From an uncultured Gemmata sp. (GTDB taxonomy: Bacteria > Planctomycetota > Planctomycetia > Gemmatales > Gemmataceae): a stretch of DNA of 64,000 nt. The stretch spans positions 62,001 through 126,000 of the forward strand of contig CALDUT010000008.1 of NCBI GenBank assembly GCA_937924775.1, read 5' to 3'. The notes beneath the pieces were generated by a model. It made no database searches. It was not told the DNA's origin and was given only the letters and a program-made list of their open reading frames with translations. This document shows positions 1 to 8,032 of the stretch, piece by piece; positions within the stretch are counted from its first letter, which is position 1, and each line of letters opens with the position of its first letter. The translations under genes and the position numbers were made by a program.

Positions 1-37
1 CGAGAAGGTGAAATTGAAGGTCGTCAAACGGCGATAA
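1..37 (+). CDS. C-terminal tail of an upstream gene (partial)
   Basis: Reading from base 2, the plus strand encodes EKVKLKVVKRR followed by a TAA stop at 35-37. The short Lys/Val alternation resembles the end of a PDZ-type or other beta-rich domain, but eleven residues cannot identify a family. The poly-T stretches that follow (about 96-116) fit the end of a transcription unit. The body of the gene lies outside the window. This could also be a chance open stretch. Confidence 0.4.
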   Translation, partial: EKVKLKVVKRR

Positions 38-311
38 GTATTCCCCTGTTCATAAGTGATGTTAATTTCACTATGAGCGATTTTTTCGCCAAGTCAAATT
101 TTTTTCTGGTTTTTTCCTCCCAGCTTTTTCTCCTGGCAGCGGCCGATGGCTGGATGGCTGCCCGGCGGCCGCGGCACAACAAGCTGCCTGAGGTTGGCAA
201 CGATACTGTCGTGTAAATTCCCAAGGCAGTTCGCGGGCTGATGGGGGGGCACAACAACCTGCTGGATCGCCCCAGCGGCTCGCTATCTCTAACCGCTTTG
301 GGTGCGCAGGA
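38..311. other. Intergenic region with poly-T tracts
   Basis: There is no convincing gene here. T-rich runs near 81-86 and 98-116 follow a very short hairpin (GCGA/TCGC at 77-89) and may end transcription from the left. Two imperfect copies of a GCACAACAA-SCTGC motif lie near 173 and 249. The minus-strand isomerase gene ends at 312. Confidence 0.4.
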
Positions 312-1169
312 CTATCCTTCGGTGGCGCCGCAGTCTTTCAGAATAGCGCGGAAGGCTTCCACCGCGTAGGGGAAGAGGTCGGGCCCGGTGATGCCGCCGG
401 TGGGGCCGCCGCCGCGGAGGTGCGGTTCCATCACCGCGAAGCCATCGTAGCCCATCGCCACGGCTCCGCGGATGCTGTGGGCGATGTGGCCGTCGCCGGT
501 GCCGGCGATCATGCCGTAGTCGTGGCCGGCGGCGTGCCCCCCTTTCTTCCAATCTTTGATGTGGAAGTGGGCGGTGAATTCCTTGGTTTTCTCCCATCCT
601 TCGATGGGGTCGTAGTTGCAGTAGGCGTAGTTGGCGGCATCGTAAGCAGCCCGCAGAGCGGGGCTATTCACCGTGCGGAGAATATCCGCGACACGATCGG
701 GCGAATCCCCATAGATGCGGTGTTCGTTCTCATGAAACAACACCAGATGGTTCTGGGCAGCCAGTTCGGCCATGGCCGACAAACGCCGCATGACTTCCTC
801 GCGATACTTCGGCCACTCGGCCGTGTCGAAGTTCGCATCGTTTCCGGGAGGGTAGAAGCTGAAAATGCGAATCCCGCGTGTGCCGAAGAGACCGCACAGT
901 TCGATAGCGCGTTTGAGTTTATCCAGATGGCTGGGGAAATCCGCGTCGATGGCGACTTTGCCCACCGGGGAACCAATAGCCGACAAACCGAAGCCCTCGC
1001 CATCCAGTAATTTCTTGAATTCTCGAATTTGTTCATCGGACAGCATTACGACATTGGTTTTATAAATCGAACGGAATTCGATGAAGCGGATGCGGCACCG
1101 CTTGAGAACCTCGACTTGTTCGCGAGGATCGGGAGAGATTTCATCGGCGAAGGCACTGAGTCGGAACAT
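312..1169 (-). CDS. Sugar phosphate isomerase/epimerase-like TIM-barrel protein
   Basis: This 285-residue protein matches the xylose-isomerase-like TIM-barrel superfamily (AP endonuclease 2 fold). It opens with FRLSAFADEISPDP, typical of planctomycete members. It then has acidic/His metal-site candidates in FHENEH, YDAANY, FHIKDW and a terminal VMEPHL. The family binds a divalent metal and isomerises or epimerises sugars or sugar phosphates in the cytoplasm; the substrate cannot be read from sequence. The frame stays open upstream to a GTG at 1334, but those extra 55 residues do not look like the family, so I chose the ATG at 1169; an ATG at 1178 is equally possible. It lies downstream of the ATP-grasp gene on the same strand and could be co-transcribed. 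Confidence 0.85.
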   Translation of the reverse strand: MFRLSAFADEISPDPREQVEVLKRCRIRFIEFRSIYKTNVVMLSDEQIREFKKLLDGEGFGLSAIGSPVGKVAIDADFPSHLDKLKRAIELCGLFGTRGIRIFSFYPPGNDANFDTAEWPKYREEVMRRLSAMAELAAQNHLVLFHENEHRIYGDSPDRVADILRTVNSPALRAAYDAANYAYCNYDPIEGWEKTKEFTAHFHIKDWKKGGHAAGHDYGMIAGTGDGHIAHSIRGAVAMGYDGFAVMEPHLRGGGPTGGITGPDLFPYAVEAFRAILKDCGATEG

Positions 1170-1337
1170 AGCAAGCATCCGGAGGTTGTGGGAACAATCG
1201 CTATCACAATAGGCGGATTCGCGAACTTCGGCGAGCGGGGGGCCAAGCGGCCCACAGCGACGAATCGACCGTGGCACGGCCCCCACCTGCGTCGCGATTC
1301 CCACCAAGCGGAGCTTTCCTACGGTGTGGACCACGGT

Positions 1338-2273
1338 TCAACCTTGCATGACCGAACCGGACGCCGTCCAACAGATCCGGTGGGGATGCCATCGCAATTC
1401 CTCATCGGCCACTTCTTCCCCCCGGGCGATGCGCCACACCAGTTCGGCGAGGTTGACAGCAGCCACGGCCCGCAAGCCGATGTACGAGGTCGTCAGTCGC
1501 GGGTTGATTTCGATGGCGTAATCTTCGGAACCGTCGTCGCGTTCACCCAAGACTAGATCCACACCAACGAAGCCCCGTAACCCCGGTACACACGCGCTAG
1601 CCCGTAGCGCCAAGTCTACAGCCCGCTGGGCCAAAGACTCAGGAAGGGGTAATTCGCCCCCGGTGTAGTGTAAGCGGTCATCGTCCGACAATCGTTGAAA
1701 GGTTGGCCGCAGTGGTAGCACCTGCCGTGGGCCGCACAGCAGAGCGACACTGGCCGGCTGGCCGGGTACGAATGGCTGTAAGATCATGTCCTGATTGGCT
1801 TTGCATTGAGATAAAGCGGCCGCCCAACCAGCTAGGTCGCGGATGAGGAAGGTATTGGTCGAACCGGCTCCGTCCCGCGGTTTCCATACCAGGGGGAATG
1901 GGTCGTCTGCGGACGGTGGACGGGTCATCGTCGCGGGGGTGGGGATGCCCTGCTGCCGCCAATGGTGGGCCAAACGGTATTTGTCGCCCGTCAGTTTGAT
2001 GGCTTCCACCGTGGCGTTGAGAAGCGAGCGTGTGCGCTGAACGCACTCGGCCAGAAGCCCCCCGCTTTCTGGAGCGATCACCACAAGCTCGGTATTCACG
2101 GGAAGATCCTCCAGATTGCGAAGCGACGTGACCGAACAACCCGGAATGCGTCCGAAGTCAGCAACCAGGGCATCGTGCATGGCCCGGCCTTCGCGATAAA
2201 GACTATGCTCGGGCGACTGTGGGTCGCGGCCCAGCCCGGAAGCTGTCAGGAATTCGTACACAGCGATGTTCAT
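1338..2273 (-). CDS. ATP-grasp family ligase (MfnD/tyramine-glutamate ligase-like)
   Basis: This 311-residue protein starts at MNIAVYEFLTASGLG and carries ATP-grasp features: a lysine-bearing VWKPRDGAGST segment, an ILQPFVPG strand and a metal-binding C-terminal YAIEINPRLTTSYIG. ATP-grasp enzymes form acyl-phosphate intermediates and ligate amines or thiols. The short N-terminal domain and spacing most resemble COG1821-type ligases. In archaea these include MfnD of methanofuran synthesis, and relatives occur with tetrahydromethanopterin-linked C1 genes in methylotrophs and planctomycetes. That link is inference, because no other C1 gene is in view. Fifteen upstream codons are open but poorly conserved in character. 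The gene is divergent from the DUF1501 gene at 2462. Confidence 0.75.
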   Translation of the reverse strand: MNIAVYEFLTASGLGRDPQSPEHSLYREGRAMHDALVADFGRIPGCSVTSLRNLEDLPVNTELVVIAPESGGLLAECVQRTRSLLNATVEAIKLTGDKYRLAHHWRQQGIPTPATMTRPPSADDPFPLVWKPRDGAGSTNTFLIRDLAGWAAALSQCKANQDMILQPFVPGQPASVALLCGPRQVLPLRPTFQRLSDDDRLHYTGGELPLPESLAQRAVDLALRASACVPGLRGFVGVDLVLGERDDGSEDYAIEINPRLTTSYIGLRAVAAVNLAELVWRIARGEEVADEELRWHPHRICWTASGSVMQG

Positions 2274-2461
2274 TGTTCGCACGCTAGGTGCTTGGGGAGT
2301 TATTTTTCCGGAAGCCAACTGTGGTGATGGTCGGAACGTTGGACCGAGTGGCTTTTCGGGGGTGTTTTCACTTCTCCTGTGTCAGAATTTACGGCATACT
2401 GTAGAAAGCCTCACTGCATCCCGCCGAAACGCTGCATTTTCGCCGAGTGAGAGAGTCGCAT

Positions 2462-3835
2462 ATGCTCACCGTATTGAGCCACCCGCCGGCCCGCTTGTGT
2501 GATGGTTGGTCACGTCGGGAATTGATGACGATCGGGGCTTTGGGAACTGCCGGCTTGGCGTGGCCGCAGTTGCTGCAAGCCCAAGCCAGCCGTCCGCCGG
2601 TGCGTCCGAAGAGTGTAATTCTACTGTTTTTGCTCGGCGCTCCACCCCAACAAGAGACGTGGGACCCCAAACCGGAGGCCCCCGTCGAAGCCCGGGGCGA
2701 CATGGGTGTGATCCGCACGGCCACCCCAGGGTTAATCATCGGCGAAACGATGGTCCGAACCGCCCGGCTGACTGAGAAAATCGCGGTGCTGCGTGCTTGC
2801 CAAACCAACGACAATGCCCACTCGGCTTCCGGCTACTTCATGACCACTGGGGTGGAGCATCAGCCCAAGCAGGTCGAGAATGCCAAACCCGGTGCCCCCA
2901 ACGATTGGCCGAGCATGGGCGGGGTGGTGCGAAAGCTTTGGCCATCGCGCGGTTCGCTGCCAACGGCGATCACGCTGCCCGAACAAGCTGCCAACGACGG
3001 CAACCTGACGTGGCCCGGCCAAGACGCGGGCTTTCTAGGCCGGGCGTTCGATCCGTGGGTACTGCACTGCCAGCCCGAGGTGGGCCGGCTGGAAATCCCC
3101 GAGTTAACGCTCCCGGCCGATGTCTCGGCGGCACGGCTGGCCGCCCGACGCGACCTGTGGGCAGCCTTGGAAGCACAGACCGTGGCTATTCCCACCGATT
3201 CCCGCACCGCCGCGCACGCCCAGCGGGCGCTGGAGATGATCAGTTCCCCCGCAGCCCGGCGGGCGTTCGACTTGGATTCTGAAAGCGTCAAACTCCGCGA
3301 CCGCTACGGCCGCACCCGCTTTGGGCAATGCTGCTTGCTGGCCCGCCGGCTGGTGGAAGCCGGAGTCCCTCTCATTCGCGTCAACTGGTCGCGGGTGCCC
3401 AACACCCCCAACAACGGCCACTGGGATACCCACACGAAAAATAGCGACAGTGTGCGGCAACTGATGCCGATTCTCGACACGGCGTATTCCGCCCTGCTCG
3501 AAGACCTCGCCGATCGCGGCTTGCTCGACGATACGCTGGTGGTATGGATGGCCGAATTCGGGCGCACGCCCAAGATCAACGCGGCCGGTGGTCGCGATCA
3601 CTGGGGCCAGTGTTTTTCCGTGGCGTTGGCCGGTGGCGGTGTTCGTGGCGGAGTGGTGTATGGAGCCAGCGATAAGCTCGCCGCCTATCCCAAAGATGGC
3701 CGCGTCGGCCCCCCGGAACTGCACGCCACCATCTACCACTGCCTCGGCATTCCCCCCGCAGCCGAAATTCACGATACCCTGGGTCGCCCCCTGGCCGTCT
3801 ATCGCGCAGAGCCCATCCGCGCGATTCTGCGATGA
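2462..3835 (+). CDS. DUF1501 protein with Tat signal
   Basis: This 457-residue protein has a twin-arginine signal near residue 20 (SRRELMTIGALGTAG) and a DUF1501 body. The body includes SVILLFLLGAPPQQETWDPKPEAP, DNAHSASGYFMTTG, VWMAEFGRTPKIN and RDHWGQC. DUF1501 proteins belong to the alkaline-phosphatase/sulfatase-like superfamily. They are abundant in planctomycetes, usually exported, and their substrates are undefined. A GTG five codons upstream is in frame, but the ATG at 2462 keeps a normal signal peptide. Unlike the DUF1501 gene at 28725, it has no PSD1 partner beside it. It converges on the caspase-like gene across a strong hairpin at 3912-3932. Confidence 0.9.
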   Translation: MLTVLSHPPARLCDGWSRRELMTIGALGTAGLAWPQLLQAQASRPPVRPKSVILLFLLGAPPQQETWDPKPEAPVEARGDMGVIRTATPGLIIGETMVRTARLTEKIAVLRACQTNDNAHSASGYFMTTGVEHQPKQVENAKPGAPNDWPSMGGVVRKLWPSRGSLPTAITLPEQAANDGNLTWPGQDAGFLGRAFDPWVLHCQPEVGRLEIPELTLPADVSAARLAARRDLWAALEAQTVAIPTDSRTAAHAQRALEMISSPAARRAFDLDSESVKLRDRYGRTRFGQCCLLARRLVEAGVPLIRVNWSRVPNTPNNGHWDTHTKNSDSVRQLMPILDTAYSALLEDLADRGLLDDTLVVWMAEFGRTPKINAAGGRDHWGQCFSVALAGGGVRGGVVYGASDKLAAYPKDGRVGPPELHATIYHCLGIPPAAEIHDTLGRPLAVYRAEPIRAILR

Positions 3836-3911
3836 GGCGAACCCGGTATCAGCGGACAGGTCCGGGGAATTCACACTTGGGCGCCGGTGCCGTCGGGCCG
3901 CTGGAATGTGA

Positions 3912-3932
3912 GGGAATCGTCCGACGATTCCC
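3912..3932. terminator. Perfect hairpin between convergent genes
   Basis: GGGAATCGT and ACGATTCCC form a 9-bp perfect stem with a three-base CCG loop. It lies between the stop of the DUF1501 gene (+) and the stop of the caspase-like gene (-), where a bidirectional terminator is expected. There is no strong T run on either side. Confidence 0.6.
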
Positions 3933-4023
3933 TGTTTCGGCGTCGCCTGTCGATGCAGGGTGGCGGAGTGACCTCAGCCATCGGTTGGGCCCGTCTCCCG
4001 CCACAATCCGGGGAATCCCTAAC

Positions 4024-6459
4024 CTACTCCTTTTTCAGCGACGCGGCTTTCCAGGTGAGGCCAATCGTGACCGATTTTTCTTCCTTGGCCTGAACCGCCC
4101 ATGGCGTGTCCTTGTATTTGACCGCGATTTCCTGGAACAGTTCCTTGGCTTCGTCGGCCAGTTTGCGGATTTCCCGGCCACTTTTGAGGTTGTCGCTGGC
4201 CACCAGCAAGTAGCCGTCTTGCCCTTCGGCCAGCGGCGGAAGCGTTTCAGTGATGAGATTGCCTAACAATTTATTATACTCGTTCATATAGGCCAGACGG
4301 GCTTTAAGAGCTGCGAGGGCGTAGTCGTAGTGGGCTTGCCAGCGTTTGGGTTGGTTGTCACGCATTTCCCCCACGAGTTTGAGAGCTTCCAACTGCACTT
4401 CGAGTTCACTGATGCCGATGGCCCAAAATTCCTGTTCGGTCTTGACGGCATTCTTCAGATCGTCGTTGATGGGGGCCAGTACCTCGTTGCGCAACTGGGT
4501 GGCCGCGGTGTTGGACCATTTGTTGCGGAGCAGTTCAAAAGTTTTGAGAACTTCGGCGCGGAAGGGGTATTTGTCAGGCTCACGTAGAATCTGTTCCGGT
4601 GTAACCCCATCGGATTGATAATCTTTCATCACGTCAAGCGGGAAGGGAAATTCCGCTAACCCCACTTCATTGAGTCCCGGCTTCATTGGCGGCAGGTAGA
4701 ATTCGCTTTCCACCGCCTTGATTTCAGCAAACGAAGCGCCTTTGGGGGGCCGCGGCAATTCGAAGCGGACCGCGACAGCTTCGGTGGGGTCGGGCGAAAC
4801 CCAACTGGGCGGTGGCGAGCCGGCGAGCATGACCGTTTGCTTGCCGGGGCTGCCGGCTCGCGCGGCCATGTCCATCATCTCGTTGACACGCTTGGCGATC
4901 GCTTCCACCCATTCGGCCACGGGCAACGGATCGGCCGGGGTGGGCGTCGTTTTCGGCATGCGGTTGTTCCGCGGTTCGGCCACAAATTTCATCGCTTCAA
5001 GGAAACAACTGCCGCTGTACGTCGGCCCGGCGAAACCTTCCGGACGCAAGGCGTTGAATTCCATCGCATTCTCAGTGGGTTTGCACGTCACCACCACTTG
5101 AACTCCCGGCGGGGGCGAGGTGAGAGCAGTGAACAATTCCTCCGTCATCGGTTCCGAACCAGGTCGGACATGCCCTTTCTCCGGGTTGAAGCGGCACACG
5201 TCCCACACCACCACTTTCTGCGTGGCCTTGCAATTCTGCAACTGGCCATAAAAATCGCTCAGAGGAATGAGGGTTTCTTCCCATCCCTCCCCGTCGATTT
5301 CCCCTTCCATCGGGACGAGGTAGGCTTTGCCGTTTTTGGCGATCGCGTGCCCGCCGAAGTAGATGATGATGCGATCTTGCCCGCGACTGGTGCGGAAGAA
5401 CTCCTGGTAGGTTTTCTGCACCACGTCTTTCAAAGGCAGCCGGTCTTGCGACCCGGAAGCTGTGTCGGATAGCAGGAAGACCTGATCGTTGTTCTTATCG
5501 GTGGGAATGCGCCAATCGTAGGCCAGGCGTTGTGCGGCGGGCCGGGTGCGATCCGGGGCCCCGGGTTGAGCGGCTGTCAGCGGGTTCAAATACATATACT
5601 TGGTGATCGAAATGAACAGCAGCCGCCGGGGGAAAGCGGCATTGGCTGTCGCAGGAGTGGGGGGTAGGGTGGGATTGGCTTTGTCAGCCTGTTCGTCGTT
5701 GTTGGGTTTATTGCCGAGCTGGCCTTGAACATACCGGCTCCCATAGATGCCGCCGGCTACCAAACCAGCCGTCAGAACTAAGCAGAAGCCAATCCAGATC
5801 AGCTTGCTGGAACGTGAGGCCGCGCGATAACGCTTACGGAGAATGGGGCGGGGCAGTTCGTTGCCTGCGTCGGTCGGCAACGCACCCAAGGGGGCGTGAG
5901 CCGGCAGCGGATAGCCAGCGTCGTGGGCCGCTCCTAATGGCGCATACACGGGCTGAGCGGGGGGCGGCGGATAGGGATAACCCGGCGGCGGGGCATAACC
6001 GGTCGGCAGTGGATAGGGGTAGCTCGCCGCGGGGACCCCTCCGGTTGGCTCGTACCCGGGGGGGGGGGCCGGTGGGTAACCTGGAGGCGGTGCATACGGA
6101 GAACCAGGTGGAACCGCAGAGGGATAGCCCGGGGGCAGCGGTTGACCGTTGGCATGCACCACCGGGTAAGGATATGGATAAGCCGGTGGGGGGGCGGCCG
6201 GCGCCGGGGCGTGAGTGGGTCCTGGAACCGGCGACTCCGCGGCGGGCACGGGACTTGGAACCGGTTCGGACCGTTGATATCTGCCGTTTGCCGGATGCGG
6301 CGATGGTAGCGGCGTTGCCGGGGCCGTATCGTCCGACTTGGCCTTCGAGCGGACAACCGCCCCGCACTTTTTGCACTTCAGCGCTTGCCCAAGCCACTGC
6401 GCTGGAATCCGCAAGACAGTTCGGCATTGGGGGCAGGCGGCCCGCACGGTCCCTTCCAT
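4024..6459 (-). CDS. Membrane-anchored caspase-like (peptidase C14) protein with N-terminal zinc ribbon
   Basis: This 811-residue protein has four recognisable parts. Residues 9-32 form a zinc ribbon (CPQC and CKKC) of the MJ0042 type. Residues 45-200 are a Pro/Tyr/Gly-rich linker. Residues 219-240 form one membrane helix. A caspase-like domain begins near residue 278 (RRLLFISITKYMY). The catalytic dyad looks intact: His371 in IIIYFGGHAIA and Cys422 in VVVWDVCRF. About 350 C-terminal residues are helical and charged and unassigned. Caspase-fold peptidases of this type cut after basic or acidic residues; the target is unknown. The ATG at 6459 was chosen because GGGGAG precedes it; an upstream TTG is less likely. 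The ribbon side should be cytoplasmic and the peptidase side in the periplasm/paryphoplasm, but topology is inferred. Confidence 0.85.
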   Translation of the reverse strand: MEGTVRAACPQCRTVLRIPAQWLGQALKCKKCGAVVRSKAKSDDTAPATPLPSPHPANGRYQRSEPVPSPVPAAESPVPGPTHAPAPAAPPPAYPYPYPVVHANGQPLPPGYPSAVPPGSPYAPPPGYPPAPPPGYEPTGGVPAASYPYPLPTGYAPPPGYPYPPPPAQPVYAPLGAAHDAGYPLPAHAPLGALPTDAGNELPRPILRKRYRAASRSSKLIWIGFCLVLTAGLVAGGIYGSRYVQGQLGNKPNNDEQADKANPTLPPTPATANAAFPRRLLFISITKYMYLNPLTAAQPGAPDRTRPAAQRLAYDWRIPTDKNNDQVFLLSDTASGSQDRLPLKDVVQKTYQEFFRTSRGQDRIIIYFGGHAIAKNGKAYLVPMEGEIDGEGWEETLIPLSDFYGQLQNCKATQKVVVWDVCRFNPEKGHVRPGSEPMTEELFTALTSPPPGVQVVVTCKPTENAMEFNALRPEGFAGPTYSGSCFLEAMKFVAEPRNNRMPKTTPTPADPLPVAEWVEAIAKRVNEMMDMAARAGSPGKQTVMLAGSPPPSWVSPDPTEAVAVRFELPRPPKGASFAEIKAVESEFYLPPMKPGLNEVGLAEFPFPLDVMKDYQSDGVTPEQILREPDKYPFRAEVLKTFELLRNKWSNTAATQLRNEVLAPINDDLKNAVKTEQEFWAIGISELEVQLEALKLVGEMRDNQPKRWQAHYDYALAALKARLAYMNEYNKLLGNLITETLPPLAEGQDGYLLVASDNLKSGREIRKLADEAKELFQEIAVKYKDTPWAVQAKEEKSVTIGLTWKAASLKKE

Positions 6460-6715
6460 CCGAGGTCTCCCCAAGGTTCTCCATCACGACATTCGAGGGG
6501 GTACGCAAGACGTTTTCGCACCGCCCTCCCCACGGTGTCACCCTCAAGGCCCACACCATATCTTAGAGTTCACTTTAGCAGATTCTGTTCCCAGAAATGA
6601 TGGACATTTCACTCGCAGCAAAACTTTTTACTGTCACTGGGAATTTCAACACGGGTTGCCGCGACGGGGAAATGTCGGCATTCTGAAGATTAGCCCGACT
6701 GGCCCGAGGTTGCCC

Positions 6716-7726
6716 ATGCAGATCGTATTGATTGAAGGCGACGGAATTGGCCCGGAAGTGACGCAGGCTGCCTGCCGGGTGGTCGCAGCCGCGGGGGTGA
6801 AGGTCGACTGGGTGAAAGCCCCGGCCGGTTTACCCGCCGCCGAGCAATTTGGCGAACCGTTGCCGGAAGAAACGCTGGAAATGATCCGCCGGTACCGGGT
6901 GGCCCTCAAGGGGCCGTGTACCACCCCGGTAGGGAAGGGCTATCGTTCCATCAATGTGCGACTGCGGCAGGGGTTGGAACTGTTTGCGAGTGTGCGGCCG
7001 GTCAATTCACTGCCCGGGATTCGCACCCCGTTTGAGAACGTCAATCTTATTGTGGTGCGCGAGAATACCGAGGGGCTTTACGCCGGCTTGGAACATGAGG
7101 TCGTTCCCGGTGTGGTGGAGAGCGTGCGGCTGATCACCAAACCGGCCGCCGAGCGGATCGTTCGCTTCGCCTTCGAACTGGCCCGCCATCGCGGCCGCCG
7201 CATGGTCACCTTCTGCCATAAAGCCGATGTGATGCGACTGTCTGACGGGTTGTTCCTCGAATGCGCCCGTGCGGTGGCCGACGACTACCCGTTCATTCAG
7301 TTTGAAGAAAAACCGATCGACAATGTCTGCCTCGAATTGGCGATGGACCCCAGCCATTACGATGTGTTGGTGATGGAGAATCTGTTTGGGGATGTCATTT
7401 CGGACTTGGCCGCCGGCTTGATCGGCCCCGCGGGGCCAGGCGGCGGATTGGGGCTTGTCCCCGGAGCCAACTACGGCCACCGTTACGCCGTTTTTGAAGC
7501 GGTTCACGGCAGTGCTCCGGACATCGCCGGCCAGGGTATCGCCAACCCCATCGCGGTGATCCGCAGTGCCGTGCTTTTACTGGAACACATCGGCCGCGCC
7601 GAAGCCGCGGCCCGGATTGAACGCGCTGTGATGAAAACCCTCGAAGCGGGCGTCGGCCTCACTCGCGACTTGGGCGGTACTGGCACCACCGCCACCATCA
7701 CCGAGGAAATCATCAAGCATCTGTAA
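6716..7726 (+). CDS. NAD-dependent isocitrate dehydrogenase-type beta-decarboxylating dehydrogenase
   Basis: This 336-residue protein belongs to the isocitrate/isopropylmalate dehydrogenase family. It has IEGDGIGPEVTQA at the N terminus, substrate-binding arginines in RSINVRLRQGLELFASVRP, VRENTEGLYAGLEH, the catalytic Lys in TFCHKADVMRLSDGLF, and metal Asp in MENLFGDVISDLAAGL. The HKADVMRLSDGLF and VPGANYG segments favour NAD-isocitrate dehydrogenase of the IDH3 type over LeuB. The reaction would be isocitrate plus NAD to 2-oxoglutarate, CO2 and NADH in the TCA cycle. The frame is open far upstream, but the ATG at 6716 has GAGG seven bases before it and starts right at the family's first strand. 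Confidence 0.88.
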   Translation: MQIVLIEGDGIGPEVTQAACRVVAAAGVKVDWVKAPAGLPAAEQFGEPLPEETLEMIRRYRVALKGPCTTPVGKGYRSINVRLRQGLELFASVRPVNSLPGIRTPFENVNLIVVRENTEGLYAGLEHEVVPGVVESVRLITKPAAERIVRFAFELARHRGRRMVTFCHKADVMRLSDGLFLECARAVADDYPFIQFEEKPIDNVCLELAMDPSHYDVLVMENLFGDVISDLAAGLIGPAGPGGGLGLVPGANYGHRYAVFEAVHGSAPDIAGQGIANPIAVIRSAVLLLEHIGRAEAAARIERAVMKTLEAGVGLTRDLGGTGTTATITEEIIKHL

Positions 7727-8032
7727 GCCGGACATTAACCCACACCGGCCAGAAAAATTTCGCTGGCCGCTGAATTTTCAACCTATACCCAGAACCCCAT
7801 CCGGACTTTCGTCCGTACCGGCGGAATCACAAACTTCCCCGATTGCTTCGTAACGGGGGGTGTGGTTATCTCGTCAGCCGCCGGTTGCGTCGCGGCGGGA
7901 TGAACCCCCGCATCTAGCCGCGGGGCATCCGAGTTGGCGGCCAGAAGCTCTGAAAACTACCCTGCTGGGACTTCGACTGGGCCGCCACCATGGGTGGTAG
8001 CCCCGTCAGGCTCTGGATAGTTCGATCCGCGC
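7727..8032 (+). other. Intergenic region between isocitrate dehydrogenase and PHP-like gene
   Basis: About 300 bp contain no convincing gene. Two GC-rich hairpins are visible: one at 7746-7769 (annotated separately) and one at 7906-7925 (CCCCGC/GCGGGG, 8-base loop). A promoter for the downstream gene should lie here, but I cannot place it. Confidence 0.5.
7746..7769 (+). terminator. Hairpin downstream of isocitrate dehydrogenase
   Basis: CGGCCAG and CTGGCCG form a perfect 7-bp stem around an A/T-rich 10-base loop, 20 bp after the stop codon. A weak T tract (TTTT) follows at about 7774. Confidence 0.5.

Noticed and set aside
1170-1334. N-terminal extension of the isomerase-like frame up to the ATP-grasp stop
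   Set aside because: Its 55 residues do not resemble the family, whose normal start is at FRLSAFADEI; the short distance to the upstream stop reflects an open frame, not translational coupling.
6338-6715. Long N-terminal extension of the isocitrate dehydrogenase frame
   Set aside because: It overlaps the caspase-like gene's start on the other strand and has no family similarity; the ATG at 6716 has a ribosome site and begins the first strand of the fold.
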